IMG/VR virus record: IMGVR_UViG_3300017917_001310
Coordinates: 1-39,120 of that record
Origin: a virus
DNA length: 39,120 nt
Direction: 5' to 3' (one strand)
Below the pieces are notes generated by a model, which was given only the letters and a program-made list of their open reading frames with translations, was not told the origin of the DNA and did no database searches. Below, piece after piece: positions 13,811-20,913 of the stretch. Position 1 is the stretch's first letter. Every line of letters starts with the position of its first letter. The position numbers and the translations under genes were made by a program.

Positions 13811-14049
13811 TGTTTTTAAACCTCGAAGACTTAAATGTAGAACAACTGTTACAAAAGCAAATTGAAATCAGACAGCGTATGTCACAAGCACGTGGTATGA
13901 GCGGTCAAGTAATGTATCAATTGCAAAACATGTTGGAATATGTTAATGTCGAATTACAAACACGTATTGCACAAGAGCAAGTCAAATCAGAACGTGAGAA
14001 ACTTATCTCCGAAGGTAAGAATCCAGATAGTTCGTTTGAAATTGGATGA
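13810..14049 (+). CDS. Small helical hypothetical protein (79 aa)
   Basis: A Gln/Glu-rich helical protein with alternating MSQARGMSGQVMYQLQNMLE and LQTRIAQEQVKSEREKL; a coiled coil is likely. It starts in a TAATG overlap with the dehydrogenase and ends by ATGA overlap with the DnaE-like gene, implying co-translation with the replication genes downstream. No family recognised. Confidence 0.7.
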   Translation: MFLNLEDLNVEQLLQKQIEIRQRMSQARGMSGQVMYQLQNMLEYVNVELQTRIAQEQVKSEREKLISEGKNPDSSFEIG

Positions 14050-14597
14050 ATAAACTGAACGCAGCTAACGAATTAGTTGTTAATGAAAACGACCTTGTAG
14101 AAATGTTTTTACAAGGTAATAGACCTGACATGGTTACAATGCAAAGCACTGCAGTTATAGAAAAATATAATCAATTTTGTAATTTATTTTTGTTTGATGG
14201 TAACATTGATGTAGAACTATCAGACTCTACTACAGATAAGTATATGGCAACAATAATTGATAACTGGTGGTTGCCCGCAGAATACAAAGACATGAATCTT
14301 TACAATCATCTGAGCGACTGTTTAGAAAAACATCTAAATTGTAATGCAGATGGTGATCGCATGTATGGGACCGACGAATGGAAAAGAGTATGCGAAGAAA
14401 TGGACGTATACACAGAACGTGGGTTGTTACCTGTTCTTAAATTTATGGTATACTTAGTAAACACTATGCGGGCTAACAATATTGTCTGGGGTGTTGGTCG
14501 TGGATCAAGCGTTTCTAGCTATGTGTTATTTCTTATTGGTGTTCATAGGATAGATAGTATGAAATATAATTTAGATTACAAGGAGTTTTTACGGTGA
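14046..14597 (+). CDS. Fragment resembling DNA polymerase III alpha (DnaE), palm-entry region
   Basis: The last 40 residues read IVWGVGRGSSVSSYVLFLIG followed by VHRIDSMKYNLDYKEFL, an unmistakable match to the DnaE/PolC palm segment (GxGRGSxxxSxVxYxLxIxxxDPLxxxLxFxRFL) just before the catalytic aspartates. The catalytic PDIDxDF block itself is absent: the frame ends with that conserved FLR. The first 140 residues are not similar to DnaE. Related short DnaE-like genes occur in marine T4-like phages. It cannot polymerise alone and might be a decoy, a regulator of host Pol III or a fold reused for DNA binding. Confidence 0.8.
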   Translation: MNKLNAANELVVNENDLVEMFLQGNRPDMVTMQSTAVIEKYNQFCNLFLFDGNIDVELSDSTTDKYMATIIDNWWLPAEYKDMNLYNHLSDCLEKHLNCNADGDRMYGTDEWKRVCEEMDVYTERGLLPVLKFMVYLVNTMRANNIVWGVGRGSSVSSYVLFLIGVHRIDSMKYNLDYKEFLR

Positions 14598-14977
14598 GAC
14601 AAATCAAAACTGCCAGAGGCGCTATTATTGACATGGGTGTCTTATCTGCAAAACACGAAAAGACAAAAGCTGTAGGTAATATATTAATGAATGCCCGTGG
14701 AGACAGACTGAATCCGGACGGAAGTATTAAACTAACGGCAGAGCAAATGGCACGTATGGATCAAGACCGTAAGTCTACTCCTCAAACTACGCCAGTCAGT
14801 GACCCTAGACCGGTTGCAGCAACAATACAGCCTACCCAAACTGTAAATGTGCCTGACGTAGAGTTGGATCCGGAACCTGTTAGTAAAATCACTCGGACAC
14901 GAGATGACGGAACAAAGTATGTTGAAATCGAATACGACGACGGCACTATAGAAACAATAGAACTAAAAGAGGAATAA
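14594..14977 (+). CDS. Hypothetical protein (127 aa), Pro/Thr linker with acidic end
   Basis: GTG at 14594 overlaps the DnaE-like stop (GTGA). Three parts can be seen: a helical N-terminus RQIKTARGAIIDMGVLSAKH, a Pro/Thr/Gln linker (about 58-90) and an acidic beta-rich end DDGTKYVEIEYDDGTIETIE. I recall similar proteins in T4-like marine phages but no function. The acidic tail may mimic DNA or bind a clamp or chaperonin. Confidence 0.65.
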   Translation: MRQIKTARGAIIDMGVLSAKHEKTKAVGNILMNARGDRLNPDGSIKLTAEQMARMDQDRKSTPQTTPVSDPRPVAATIQPTQTVNVPDVELDPEPVSKITRTRDDGTKYVEIEYDDGTIETIELKEE

Positions 14978-14978
14978 A

Positions 14979-15302
14979 ATGATTAACGTTAAAGCAACTA
15001 GGACAAGTGTTTTAGGTTTCTTTATCAATCCGCCAGGAGAAACAGTATCAAAGGGCGGACTTATTGTATTAAACGACGATGGCAATGCACGGGGTATTAA
15101 AACTAGATTTTTCCGTGTGCATGATGTTGGTGTAGACAGCGGTGTATATCATGACATTAAACCTGGCGATATTGTTGCAGTCCCGCATGGTCGCTGGACT
15201 CGTGGGTTCGACATTGACCATCCTGAAGGTAAATTGCTATACGGCATTGATGCTAAAGATATACTTGGCACTTACGAAGGCAACGAAGAAGACATTGCAT
15301 AA
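14979..15302 (+). CDS. GroES-like co-chaperonin (T4 gp31-type)
   Basis: The fold is a short beta-barrel with GroES-like landmarks: an N-terminal strand, a mobile-loop region (PPGETVSKGGLIVLNDDG, about 17-34), the H-D-V-G-V-D strand, and IKPGDIVAVPHG (about 59-70), the counterpart of VKVGDxVxF. Sequence identity to GroES is low, as in T4 gp31. A GroES replacement helps GroEL fold the large phage capsid protein. It sits before the clamp loader. The call is by pattern and needs a fold check. Confidence 0.72.
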   Translation: MINVKATRTSVLGFFINPPGETVSKGGLIVLNDDGNARGIKTRFFRVHDVGVDSGVYHDIKPGDIVAVPHGRWTRGFDIDHPEGKLLYGIDAKDILGTYEGNEEDIA

Positions 15303-15307
15303 CTTAC

Positions 15308-15475
15308 ATGAAAAAAGTTTGGCGTATTTGGGCTAAAAGCCTAGGCGAAAAAGTTGGCGAAACAGATGCACAAGCTGATGCAGTTGCAATAGTAAGAACC
15401 TTTTGGTGGGTCACGCATATAGTAACATGTGGATTTATTATCGCTAACAATGGACACAATTTAGGGTTATGGTAA
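15308..15475 (+). CDS. Small single-pass membrane protein (55 aa)
   Basis: Reads MKKVWRIWAKSLGEKVGETD, then a helix (IVRTFWWVTHIVTCGFIIA) and NNGHNLGLW. A similar short protein occurs in marine T4-like phages near replication genes. It begins five bases after the GroES-like stop and ends in a TAATG overlap with the next. Confidence 0.7.
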   Translation: MKKVWRIWAKSLGEKVGETDAQADAVAIVRTFWWVTHIVTCGFIIANNGHNLGLW

Positions 15476-15639
15476 TGACTTTTAAGAATAAAGAAGACTT
15501 GACCGAATGGGCATACGATCAATTCAATAAGTTTGGTGTTAAACTTCCAGAGACATATAGTGAACAAGAATTGATTGACTTAAACCCAGGTGTGCCTGTA
15601 TATTTTATAAAATCACATATAAAAAATGGCAAGAATTAA
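15475..15639 (+). CDS. Small hypothetical protein (54 aa)
   Basis: Starts TAATG at the upstream stop. Sequence MTFKNKEDLTEWAYDQFNKF and DLNPGVPVYFIKSHIKNGKN: acidic-aromatic helix then a basic tail. No domain recognised; retained for its tight overlap on both sides. Confidence 0.6.
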   Translation: MTFKNKEDLTEWAYDQFNKFGVKLPETYSEQELIDLNPGVPVYFIKSHIKNGKN

Positions 15640-15757
15640 ATTATTTTTAGAGTGGTATAAACTATTACGCTCACGGAAATATTCTAAAATGCTATGTATT
15701 GGTAGTGCATGGTATAACAGCAAGTTTTACACAACAGACGGGAAGTATCGTAAATGA
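15626..15757 (+). CDS. Small basic hypothetical protein (43 aa)
   Basis: ATG at 15626 overlaps the previous gene by 14 bases; the stop overlaps the clamp-loader ATG (ATGA). Sequence starts MARIKLFLEWYKLLRSRKYS and is basic and aromatic. It probably serves translational coupling to the clamp loader at least. Confidence 0.55.
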   Translation: MARIKLFLEWYKLLRSRKYSKMLCIGSAWYNSKFYTTDGKYRK

Positions 15758-16671
15758 AAGAAATTTGGACAGAAAAGTATCGACCTAAAACAGTAGGCGA
15801 GTATGTGTTCAAAGATGCAGCACAAAAAGAACAAGTGTTGCAGTGGGTTAAGAGCGGAACAATTCCGCACTTGTTGTTTAGTGGTAGCCCTGGCACAGGC
15901 AAGACTACACTTGCAAAAGTATTAATCAATGACCTCGGGGTTCAAGATGCTGATGTATTGCTAATTAACGCAAGCCGTGACAACGGTGTTGATCTGATTC
16001 GTCGCAAAATCACTAACTTTAGTGAAACTATGCCGTGGGGAGATGTTAAGGTTATTCTATTAGACGAAGCTGACCACATTTCAGCAGAAGGGCAAGCTGC
16101 ATTGCGTGGAGTTATGGAACAATACGCAAGCACTGTTCGATTTATTCTAACTTGTAACTATCCAAACAAGATTATCCCTGCTATTCATAGTCGCTGCCAA
16201 GGGTTTCATATTACTAGTTTGGACCAAACGGACTTCACAGTTCGCATTGCGGAAATTCTAGTTGAAAACAATGTCCAATTTGAAATTGAAACACTGGATA
16301 GTTTCGTTCGTGCAACGTATCCAGACTTGCGTAAAACTATCAACAATGTGCAAGCTGCTTGTGTTAACGGACAATTGCGTCAAGCAGAATCGTCAGACCA
16401 AGATACCGGCTGGCGTATTAAAATGGTGGAGTTGTTTAAAGCGAAGAAAATCAGAGAAGCACGACAACTAATTATTGCTAATGCTCGTGCAGACGAGTAT
16501 GAAGATATATTCCGCTGGCTATATCGAAATATTACAATGTTCGGAAGCAACGAAGATCAACAAGACGAAGCAGTTATTGTTATCCGTAATGGTATGGTAA
16601 AACATACCCAAGTTGCTGACCCAGAAATCAATCTAAGTGCCACGTTGATTGAATTACAACAGCTCGGCTAA
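15754..16671 (+). CDS. Sliding-clamp loader ATPase (T4 gp44 / RFC small-subunit type)
   Basis: A 305-residue AAA+ protein starting MKEIWTEKYRPKTVGEYVFK, the usual clamp-loader RFC box. Walker A is GSPGTGKTTLAKVL (about 44-57), Walker B is ILLDEADHI (about 100-108), sensor 1 lies in ILTCNYPNKI and the SRC motif in HSRCQGF. It forms the ATPase ring that opens the gp45 clamp and loads it on primed DNA. The gp45 and gp62 partners are not recognised in the window. The small unknown genes upstream are translationally coupled to it. Confidence 0.96.
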   Translation: MKEIWTEKYRPKTVGEYVFKDAAQKEQVLQWVKSGTIPHLLFSGSPGTGKTTLAKVLINDLGVQDADVLLINASRDNGVDLIRRKITNFSETMPWGDVKVILLDEADHISAEGQAALRGVMEQYASTVRFILTCNYPNKIIPAIHSRCQGFHITSLDQTDFTVRIAEILVENNVQFEIETLDSFVRATYPDLRKTINNVQAACVNGQLRQAESSDQDTGWRIKMVELFKAKKIREARQLIIANARADEYEDIFRWLYRNITMFGSNEDQQDEAVIVIRNGMVKHTQVADPEINLSATLIELQQLG

Positions 16672-16700
16672 TAAATACTTGCATGTTGAAACAGCAAGTA
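16670..16700 (+). promoter_or_regulatory. Late-type promoter merged with a start-codon hairpin
   Basis: AATAAATA (16670-16677) overlaps the clamp-loader stop and is followed after five bases by the ATG at 16683. TACTTGC (16676-16682) and GCAAGTA (16694-16700) form a 7-bp stem; the ATG opens the 11-base loop. The layout, AATAAATACT-nnn-ATG with the left arm ending directly before the ATG, is identical to that at 2621-2649. Confidence 0.55.
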
Positions 16701-17084
16701 ATTTTAGAAAAAAACATCAAGGTTAACAATAAAGACACTAAGTCTAATAAAACCAATTGCACTAAAAAATCAAACGGCGAAGAAAGAACTAATACGTTAT
16801 ATCATCGACATCAAGCTAGATTTGAATCGGAAGATGCAACAACTAAATTAAATCAACTTGATCTGTTAATACAGGATTGGGTAGTCGGCTATGATGATAT
16901 GGTCGTGGTGTATTCTTCTGTAAAGATGCAACCTGCGTTACAAGTTCAGTTAATTAATCCTAGATTTAAACCTGTTCGTAGTAGTAATTATAAAGAAATA
17001 AGACAAGACCCATTAAGTAATTTGGGTATAACTGTTACTAGAGATATCAATACTAAAACGTATTACTATCACATACCACTATAA
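16683..17084 (+). CDS. Hypothetical protein (133 aa), probably late
   Basis: The N-terminal third is very Lys/Asn/Thr-rich (NNKDTKSNKTNCTKKSN), suggesting a disordered basic tail; the rest is a beta-type domain (MVVVYSSVKMQPALQVQLIN) ending TRDINTKTYYYHIPL. No Shine-Dalgarno; a late-type octamer ends five bases before ATG. It may be a small virion or DNA-binding protein. It is not recognisable as gp62, although it occupies the place where T4 has that gene. Confidence 0.65.
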   Translation: MLKQQVILEKNIKVNNKDTKSNKTNCTKKSNGEERTNTLYHRHQARFESEDATTKLNQLDLLIQDWVVGYDDMVVVYSSVKMQPALQVQLINPRFKPVRSSNYKEIRQDPLSNLGITVTRDINTKTYYYHIPL

Positions 17085-17092
17085 GGCATAAA

Positions 17093-17656
17093 ATGAGTAA
17101 ACTAATAGTAGTTGCACTACCACCTGAGTTTCAGCGTGAATATGTGCCATCGGGATTCAATGTTTTGTATACTGGAATTGGCAAAATTAATGCCGCCATG
17201 CAACTAACAAAATATTTAACAATAAACCCGCACACTGAGTTTGTTATTAACTATGGAACTGCAGGTGCAGCAGAAGATCATTACAAAGGTCAACTACTAA
17301 GTGTTAGTGCAGTATTAGAACGAGATATGGATTTAAGTCCTCTCGGGTTGCCGTTATACGTTACTAACATTAATCAACGTCCGTTAATTTATACTTCAAA
17401 CAAAGACCCAGGTGTAGTATGTGGAACTGGAGATAGTTTTGCTCGCCCTCAAGAAGGTTACGACATTGTAGACATGGAAGCATATGCACTAGCTGCAACT
17501 GCACAAATGTTTAACGTTCCGTTTTATAGTTACAAATACATCAGCGATGTTGATAGTGATGAAGATCACGGTAAAGAATGGGAAAACAATGTTAGCAAGG
17601 GTGCTAAATTGTTTTTAGAACAAATTTTTTACGAAAACCGTTACTTCCGAGGTTGA
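17093..17656 (+). CDS. MTA/SAH nucleosidase-like protein (PNP/UDP phosphorylase family)
   Basis: Matches bacterial 5'-methylthioadenosine/S-adenosylhomocysteine nucleosidases in shortened form (187 versus about 230 residues): YTGIGKINAAMQLTKYL (26-42), NYGTAGA, VVCGTGDSF (about 103-111), VDMEAYALAATA with the substrate-binding Met-Glu, and YISDVDSDED with the catalytic Asp. It should cleave the glycosidic bond of MTA or SAH, relieving methyltransferase product inhibition. Phage copies are known. It ends inside the -35 of the next promoter. Confidence 0.88.
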   Translation: MSKLIVVALPPEFQREYVPSGFNVLYTGIGKINAAMQLTKYLTINPHTEFVINYGTAGAAEDHYKGQLLSVSAVLERDMDLSPLGLPLYVTNINQRPLIYTSNKDPGVVCGTGDSFARPQEGYDIVDMEAYALAATAQMFNVPFYSYKYISDVDSDEDHGKEWENNVSKGAKLFLEQIFYENRYFRG

Positions 17657-17690
17657 CATCCAAGACGTCTTACACTATATTTAATGTGTA
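17653..17690 (+). promoter_or_regulatory. Early sigma-70 promoter with -10 palindrome
   Basis: TTGACA (17653-17658), 17 bp, TATATT (17676-17681). TACAC (17671-17675) and GTGTA (17686-17690) bracket the -10. Shares the TCCAAGACGTCTTACA block with the promoter at 18521. Confidence 0.85.
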
Positions 17691-17708
17691 GGAAGAAGGA
17701 CAACACCA

Positions 17709-17957
17709 ATGCGTGAAGAAGTTGGAATTTGTCGTCGACACGAAGGAATTGCGTGTGAGGATGGTTCTTGCGGGTGGTGCTTGCATGAAAAAACTGTTAC
17801 TATGACGACATGGGAAGTTCGATTCGTTGGACGCACATCGACGTGGCTTGTAAAGGCTGAAACCTTTCTCGAAGCTGTCGAGGAAGCAAAAGATGTTGCG
17901 AAAGAAAATAAAATTCCCTTTGCCGACATTCGAGCTGTTGAATATGTGATGTATTAA
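17709..17957 (+). CDS. Hypothetical protein (82 aa), Cys-rich start plus small alpha/beta domain
   Basis: Four Cys in the first 24 residues (C8, C16, C21, C24 around ACEDGSCGWCLHE) could hold one zinc. The second part begins MTTWEVRFVGRTSTWLVKAE (32-51) and has a beta-beta-alpha look (FLEAVEEAKDVAKENK); an internal start at residue 32 without the Cys part cannot be excluded. It is the first gene of the sigma-70 unit at 17653. No known family. Confidence 0.65.
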   Translation: MREEVGICRRHEGIACEDGSCGWCLHEKTVTMTTWEVRFVGRTSTWLVKAETFLEAVEEAKDVAKENKIPFADIRAVEYVMY

Positions 17958-17967
17958 GGAGGCATAA

Positions 17968-18156
17968 ATGAACGCCGAAGCTATTATAGCACTGATACGA
18001 GCAGAAGTCCGGCCAGATATCTACGGCGATCTTTACGGCGTCGATGGTGTTGCAGAATACCTTGCAGACGAGATTCGTCGTGCCGAAAACCGTGGATACT
18101 TCCGAGCAATGGAAGATATTCGCTCGGGTGAACTTGAACGTATTAATAACCTCTGA
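17968..18156 (+). CDS. Hypothetical protein (62 aa)
   Basis: AAGGAGG lies eight bases before the ATG. The product MNAEAIIALIRAEVRPDIYG and VAEYLADEIRRAENRGYF is acidic and helical. It resembles short phage host-takeover proteins in style only; no function is proposed. Confidence 0.7.
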   Translation: MNAEAIIALIRAEVRPDIYGDLYGVDGVAEYLADEIRRAENRGYFRAMEDIRSGELERINNL

Positions 18157-18163
18157 GGAAATC

Positions 18164-18517
18164 ATGACCGAGACTACTTTCCGTTTCACCCAAGGACCTA
18201 AAGGTATGACCGTTGATGTCTCCTACGACACCGGGTGGAATGAAGGCCTCCAGATCGATGGCGAAGGCGGTTGGCTGGACGAGGTCGCACTCAACGACGA
18301 CGATGCTGCCATCTTCCGTATCCGCAACATCAAGACCCGCAAGCGTCTGAGCATCTGTGGTGTGCGTTACTGGCGGGGCATGACTTTCTCTGTAGTGTGT
18401 CTGGATGACAACGCAGAAGGGTTTGAGATCACTGAAGACGGGCAGGGTGTGACCGTTGTGTGCAAGGGCGGCAGTTCACTGGAATATGACCCTGCAGAAC
18501 CGCCTCCTGTCAAATAG
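18164..18517 (+). CDS. Hypothetical acidic beta-rich protein (117 aa)
   Basis: The start at 18164 (MTETTFRFTQGPKGMTVDVS) follows a GAGG site; an upstream in-frame extension overlaps the previous gene and is rejected. Sequence is beta-type (LSICGVRYWRGMTFSVVCLD, FEITEDGQGVTVVCKGGS) and acidic, ending Pro-rich. Base composition is distinctly richer in GC than in the 5-17 kb genes. No family recognised. Confidence 0.7.
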   Translation: MTETTFRFTQGPKGMTVDVSYDTGWNEGLQIDGEGGWLDEVALNDDDAAIFRIRNIKTRKRLSICGVRYWRGMTFSVVCLDDNAEGFEITEDGQGVTVVCKGGSSLEYDPAEPPPVK

Positions 18518-18520
18518 AGG

Positions 18521-18558
18521 TTGACATCCAAGACGTCTTACATTATATATAACATGTA
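18521..18558 (+). promoter_or_regulatory. Early sigma-70 promoter with -10 palindrome
   Basis: TTGACA (18521-18526), 17 bp, TATATA (18544-18549). TACAT (18539-18543) and ATGTA (18554-18558) bracket the -10; relative to 17653 both arms changed together (C to T, G to A). Confidence 0.85.
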
Positions 18559-18575
18559 GGCAACGGAGAGTTGAT

Positions 18576-18860
18576 ATGAACACTGCTACTATTATCCGAG
18601 ACCAGATTCGTGCGATGGACCGGTTTGCGTTCGGTGCGTGGGGCACCAAGGATATGGTTAACATGGGTGACGGTCTTAAGTTTAAGACTTCGGGTATGAC
18701 CCGTTGGAAAGGCCATGTGTATGTCAAGTATGATGAAGGTCGTGACCTTTATAACGTAGACTTCTTCCGTATCCGTAACGCAGAAGTTAAGTATGACAAG
18801 CGTGTAGAAGGTGTGTTTGCTGAAGATCTGGTCACTGTAATTGACGCCCAGGTCGGCTAA
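18576..18860 (+). CDS. Hypothetical protein (94 aa)
   Basis: An N-terminal helix (MNTATIIRDQIRAMDRFAFG) then a beta-rich part (GHVYVKYDEGRDLYNVDFFR). The GAWGTKDMVNMGDGLKFKT stretch is like small phage proteins seen in some jumbo and T4-like phages, of unknown role. GGAGAG precedes the ATG; TAATG overlap with the deaminase gene. Confidence 0.7.
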   Translation: MNTATIIRDQIRAMDRFAFGAWGTKDMVNMGDGLKFKTSGMTRWKGHVYVKYDEGRDLYNVDFFRIRNAEVKYDKRVEGVFAEDLVTVIDAQVG

Positions 18861-19171
18861 TGTCTAAAGCACGATTTGATATTACGGCTATCATTTACGA
18901 CAAACGTGGTAAGGTGTTGTCGGTAGGTAAAAATTCCTACTGCAAGACCCATCCGCTACAATGCAAACACGCCGAAAAGGTCGGCCTGCCCGATAAGATT
19001 TTCCTTCATGCTGAGATTCATGCAATCGCTCTTTGCAAGCGACTTGATAAAGCACACAAAATTGTAGTTATGCGTTTCGACAAAAGTGGTAAGCCGGGCA
19101 ATGCTAAACCTTGTCCTGTGTGTCGTAGTGCTATTGAAGCAACGGGTATTAAAATCGTAGAGCATACGTAA
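18860..19171 (+). CDS. Cytidine/deoxycytidylate deaminase-fold protein
   Basis: The zinc signature is complete: HAEIHAIAL (about 51-59) with the catalytic Glu and KPCPVCRSAI (about 83-92) with Pro-Cys-x-x-Cys. The N-terminal strand pair (FDITAIIYDKRGKVLSVGKN) matches the CDA fold. With 103 residues it is shorter than T4 dCMP deaminase (193) and lacks its second zinc site, so a minimal CDA-like or RNA-editing-like deaminase acting on free nucleotides is likely. Overlaps both neighbours. Confidence 0.88.
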   Translation: MSKARFDITAIIYDKRGKVLSVGKNSYCKTHPLQCKHAEKVGLPDKIFLHAEIHAIALCKRLDKAHKIVVMRFDKSGKPGNAKPCPVCRSAIEATGIKIVEHT

Positions 19172-19482
19172 TGACTAACCCGCTGTTACCATTGACAACA
19201 GGGCTTCAAAACGGTAGTATTACTGTTATTATGAGTAGTAGAAAAGCCGGAAAAAGTGTAGTCCTAGAAGGGATGAAGTTAGAAAGCCAGTGGCACAAAG
19301 AGCTACTGGCTAAAGGGTGGCATCCTGTAATGGGAACAAAATATTTTCATTTAAACTGGGCGCAGTGTCATCGAGAATGTAAAGAAATCTTCGGCGAAGA
19401 AAACTATACGTGGACAGGTAGTGTGTTTTGGTTTAAAAATAAAGAAGACATCTTGGTCTATAAATTGACATTTAGTCGTTGA
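19171..19482 (+). CDS. Hypothetical protein (103 aa) with degenerate P-loop and FKLxW-type end
   Basis: N-terminal ITVIMSSRKAGKSVVLEGMK resembles a Walker A segment without its first Gly; the middle has WHKELLAKGWHPVMGTKYFH; the end is SVFWFKNKEDILVYKLTFSR, similar to the FKLxW paralogue family around 35 kb. Starts TAATG at the deaminase stop. It may bind nucleotides, but the motif is imperfect. Confidence 0.65.
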   Translation: MTNPLLPLTTGLQNGSITVIMSSRKAGKSVVLEGMKLESQWHKELLAKGWHPVMGTKYFHLNWAQCHRECKEIFGEENYTWTGSVFWFKNKEDILVYKLTFSR

Positions 19483-19518
19483 CATTCGATACGTCTTACT
19501 TTATTGTATATTTGTAAG
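19479..19518 (+). promoter_or_regulatory. Early sigma-70 promoter with -10 palindrome
   Basis: TTGACA (19479-19484), 17 bp, TATTGT (19502-19507). CTTAC (19495-19499) and GTAAG (19514-19518) bracket the -10. It overlaps the end of the previous gene. Confidence 0.75.
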
Positions 19519-19538
19519 CGAAAAAGAGGAAAGACACG

Positions 19539-19676
19539 ATGAACAAGATTGCCATGCTGAAAGCTGTTCTTGCTAAGATTGAAGCGGAAACGAAACTTGC
19601 TGCAGAAGTTAAGGCAGAAAAAATTAAGGCAGTTGAGGCAGAGATTGAGCGTGAACTGTTTGTTGTGGATCTGTGA
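19539..19676 (+). CDS. Small Ala/Glu/Lys-rich helical protein (45 aa)
   Basis: ATG 19539 follows AAAGAGGAAAG. The sequence MNKIAMLKAVLAKIEAETKL and AEKIKAVEAEIERELFVV is a single long amphipathic helix, likely a coiled coil. Stop lies 11 bases before the phosphatase ATG. Confidence 0.65.
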   Translation: MNKIAMLKAVLAKIEAETKLAAEVKAEKIKAVEAEIERELFVVDL

Positions 19677-19687
19677 GGAGAGAAGTA

Positions 19688-20137
19688 ATGCTAATTGTTT
19701 TTGATATCGACGGAACACTGGCTAATTGCGAACACCGTCTGGATTTTGTTCGTAGCAAGCCTAAAAACTGGCCTGCGTTTGATGCTGGTATTCCAAACGA
19801 TAAAGTAAATCCGCACGTTGCGGAAGTGTTCCATAGTCTGCGTGATGCTGGCCACGACATTGTTTTTGCAACTGGTCGTAGCGAGCGCACTCGAGATGCT
19901 ACTGTAGCGTGGCTCAAAGAAAACGGGTTCTGGCTGATTAGTTCTCATCTCTACATGCGTAAAGACGGCGACTTCCGTGGCGATGACATTGTCAAGCAAG
20001 AAATCCTTGACCAAATGACTCGTGCTTGGGGTCGTAAGCCAGACATGGTGTTCGACGATCGTCCACGTGTAGTTAAGATGTGGCGTGACAACGGCATCTT
20101 CGTGTTCAACGTATACCAGGGCGAGGAGGACTTCTGA
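19688..20137 (+). CDS. HAD-family polynucleotide 3'-phosphatase (T4 Pnkp phosphatase-domain type)
   Basis: ATG 19688 is chosen because GAGGAGAG precedes it and the protein then begins at the catalytic loop VFDIDGTLANCEHRLDFV (HAD motif I, DxDGT). Later motifs are VFATGRSERTRDATVAWL (motif II and the T4 Pnkp-like helix), the conserved MRKDGDFRGDDIVKQE and MVFDDRPRVVKMWR (motif IV, DDR). This is the layout of the C-terminal domain of T4 polynucleotide kinase-phosphatase, here a free-standing 149-residue protein. It should remove 3'-phosphate or 2',3'-cyclic phosphate from broken RNA. The kinase half is encoded separately at 21758. Confidence 0.92.
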   Translation: MLIVFDIDGTLANCEHRLDFVRSKPKNWPAFDAGIPNDKVNPHVAEVFHSLRDAGHDIVFATGRSERTRDATVAWLKENGFWLISSHLYMRKDGDFRGDDIVKQEILDQMTRAWGRKPDMVFDDRPRVVKMWRDNGIFVFNVYQGEEDF

Positions 20138-20412
20138 TGATTACCGCAAAAGAAGCAAGAGAGTTAGCTGGACCTACTTTTGAAGAAATAGTAAAAGAGC
20201 AACTTGAGTTTGCGTATGAACGTATCAAACTTGCTGCCGAAAACAAGCATCGTAGTGTTAATCTTACTAACGAATTTTGGTCTCGTGGTGGGTATGGCGG
20301 AACAGACGAATACAAGGCCGCTGTAAAACAACTCAAAGTGCTCGGGTTTGGAGTAGATTTTTTCTACGAAGAACTTCAGTTTGTGAACATGTATACCATC
20401 GTAAAGTGGTAG
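20137..20412 (+). CDS. Hypothetical protein (91 aa)
   Basis: N-terminal helix MITAKEARELAGPTFEEIVK, then a segment ending FYEELQFVNMYTIVKW whose W-terminal strand loosely resembles the FKLxW family. TGATG overlap with the phosphatase. Conserved-looking small phage protein of unknown role. Confidence 0.65.
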   Translation: MITAKEARELAGPTFEEIVKEQLEFAYERIKLAAENKHRSVNLTNEFWSRGGYGGTDEYKAAVKQLKVLGFGVDFFYEELQFVNMYTIVKW

Positions 20413-20420
20413 GATTTTCA

Positions 20421-20621
20421 ATGATTCCTTATATCGTAAAAGGCACTGTGTCAGTTACGCCCTATATGGGCGACACCTACGAAGTGGACGACATCCGCAT
20501 TGTAGTGGCTACGGATACTGCAGAAGCCTATACCAAATACCAGGACTACTGGCAACGCAAAACCGAAGAATACAGCATCTACTATCATGCTGATTGTGAA
20601 GTAATGGAGACACTCTTCTAA
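20421..20621 (+). CDS. Hypothetical protein (66 aa)
   Basis: ATG 20421 (MIPYIVKGTVSVTPYMGDTY) with weak AGGA site. Small beta-rich domain followed by a helix (TAEAYTKYQDYWQRK). Ends in TAATG overlap. No family recognised. Confidence 0.6.
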   Translation: MIPYIVKGTVSVTPYMGDTYEVDDIRIVVATDTAEAYTKYQDYWQRKTEEYSIYYHADCEVMETLF

Positions 20622-20755
20622 TGGAAAAACTTTTCACTGATCTAGTTAACATTGGCATTGCAATCGGTGTTGTATACCTTATTGCGTGGGCGCTTAATAT
20701 GGATCCAAATCTAGTAGTTGGGTGGGCAGCTCTTGGTATGGCAGCAACACGATGA
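20621..20755 (+). CDS. Single-pass membrane peptide (44 aa)
   Basis: TAATG start at 20621. MEKLFTDLVNIGIAIGVVYL followed by IAWALNMDPNLVVGWAALG: one long hydrophobic helix and a second weaker one. The stop overlaps the next ATG (ATGA). Likely inner membrane; role unknown. Confidence 0.6.
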   Translation: MEKLFTDLVNIGIAIGVVYLIAWALNMDPNLVVGWAALGMAATR

Positions 20756-20913
20756 AAGTAGAAAATCTGCACAAACTTGTTTTCTTTCTGCTATGGGCAG
20801 AAAAGCATGATCCTAAAATGATGTGGGGAGGACATACTATTAGCGAAGCGATTGAAGCGGTTGCTGATCTAATGGGTATTTCTGCTGATGTATTAAGAAA
20901 GGAACTCATTTAA
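20752..20913 (+). CDS. Small hypothetical protein (53 aa)
   Basis: ATG 20752 overlaps the previous stop; a longer GTG start at 20722 is rejected because it runs into the membrane-peptide gene. Sequence KVENLHKLVFFLLWAEKHDP and ISEAIEAVADLMGISADVLR is helical and looks like a short helix-turn-helix-type or protein-binding fold. Confidence 0.6.
   Translation: MKVENLHKLVFFLLWAEKHDPKMMWGGHTISEAIEAVADLMGISADVLRKELI

Noticed and set aside
16683-17084. Identification as clamp-loader small subunit gp62
   Set aside because: Position fits T4 gene order, but the sequence shows no gp62 features, has a Lys/Asn-rich disordered start and a late-type rather than early control region.
19171-19482. P-loop ATPase call for the 103-aa protein
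   Set aside because: The GKS is present but the first Gly of the Walker A and any Walker B are missing, so it is left as hypothetical.
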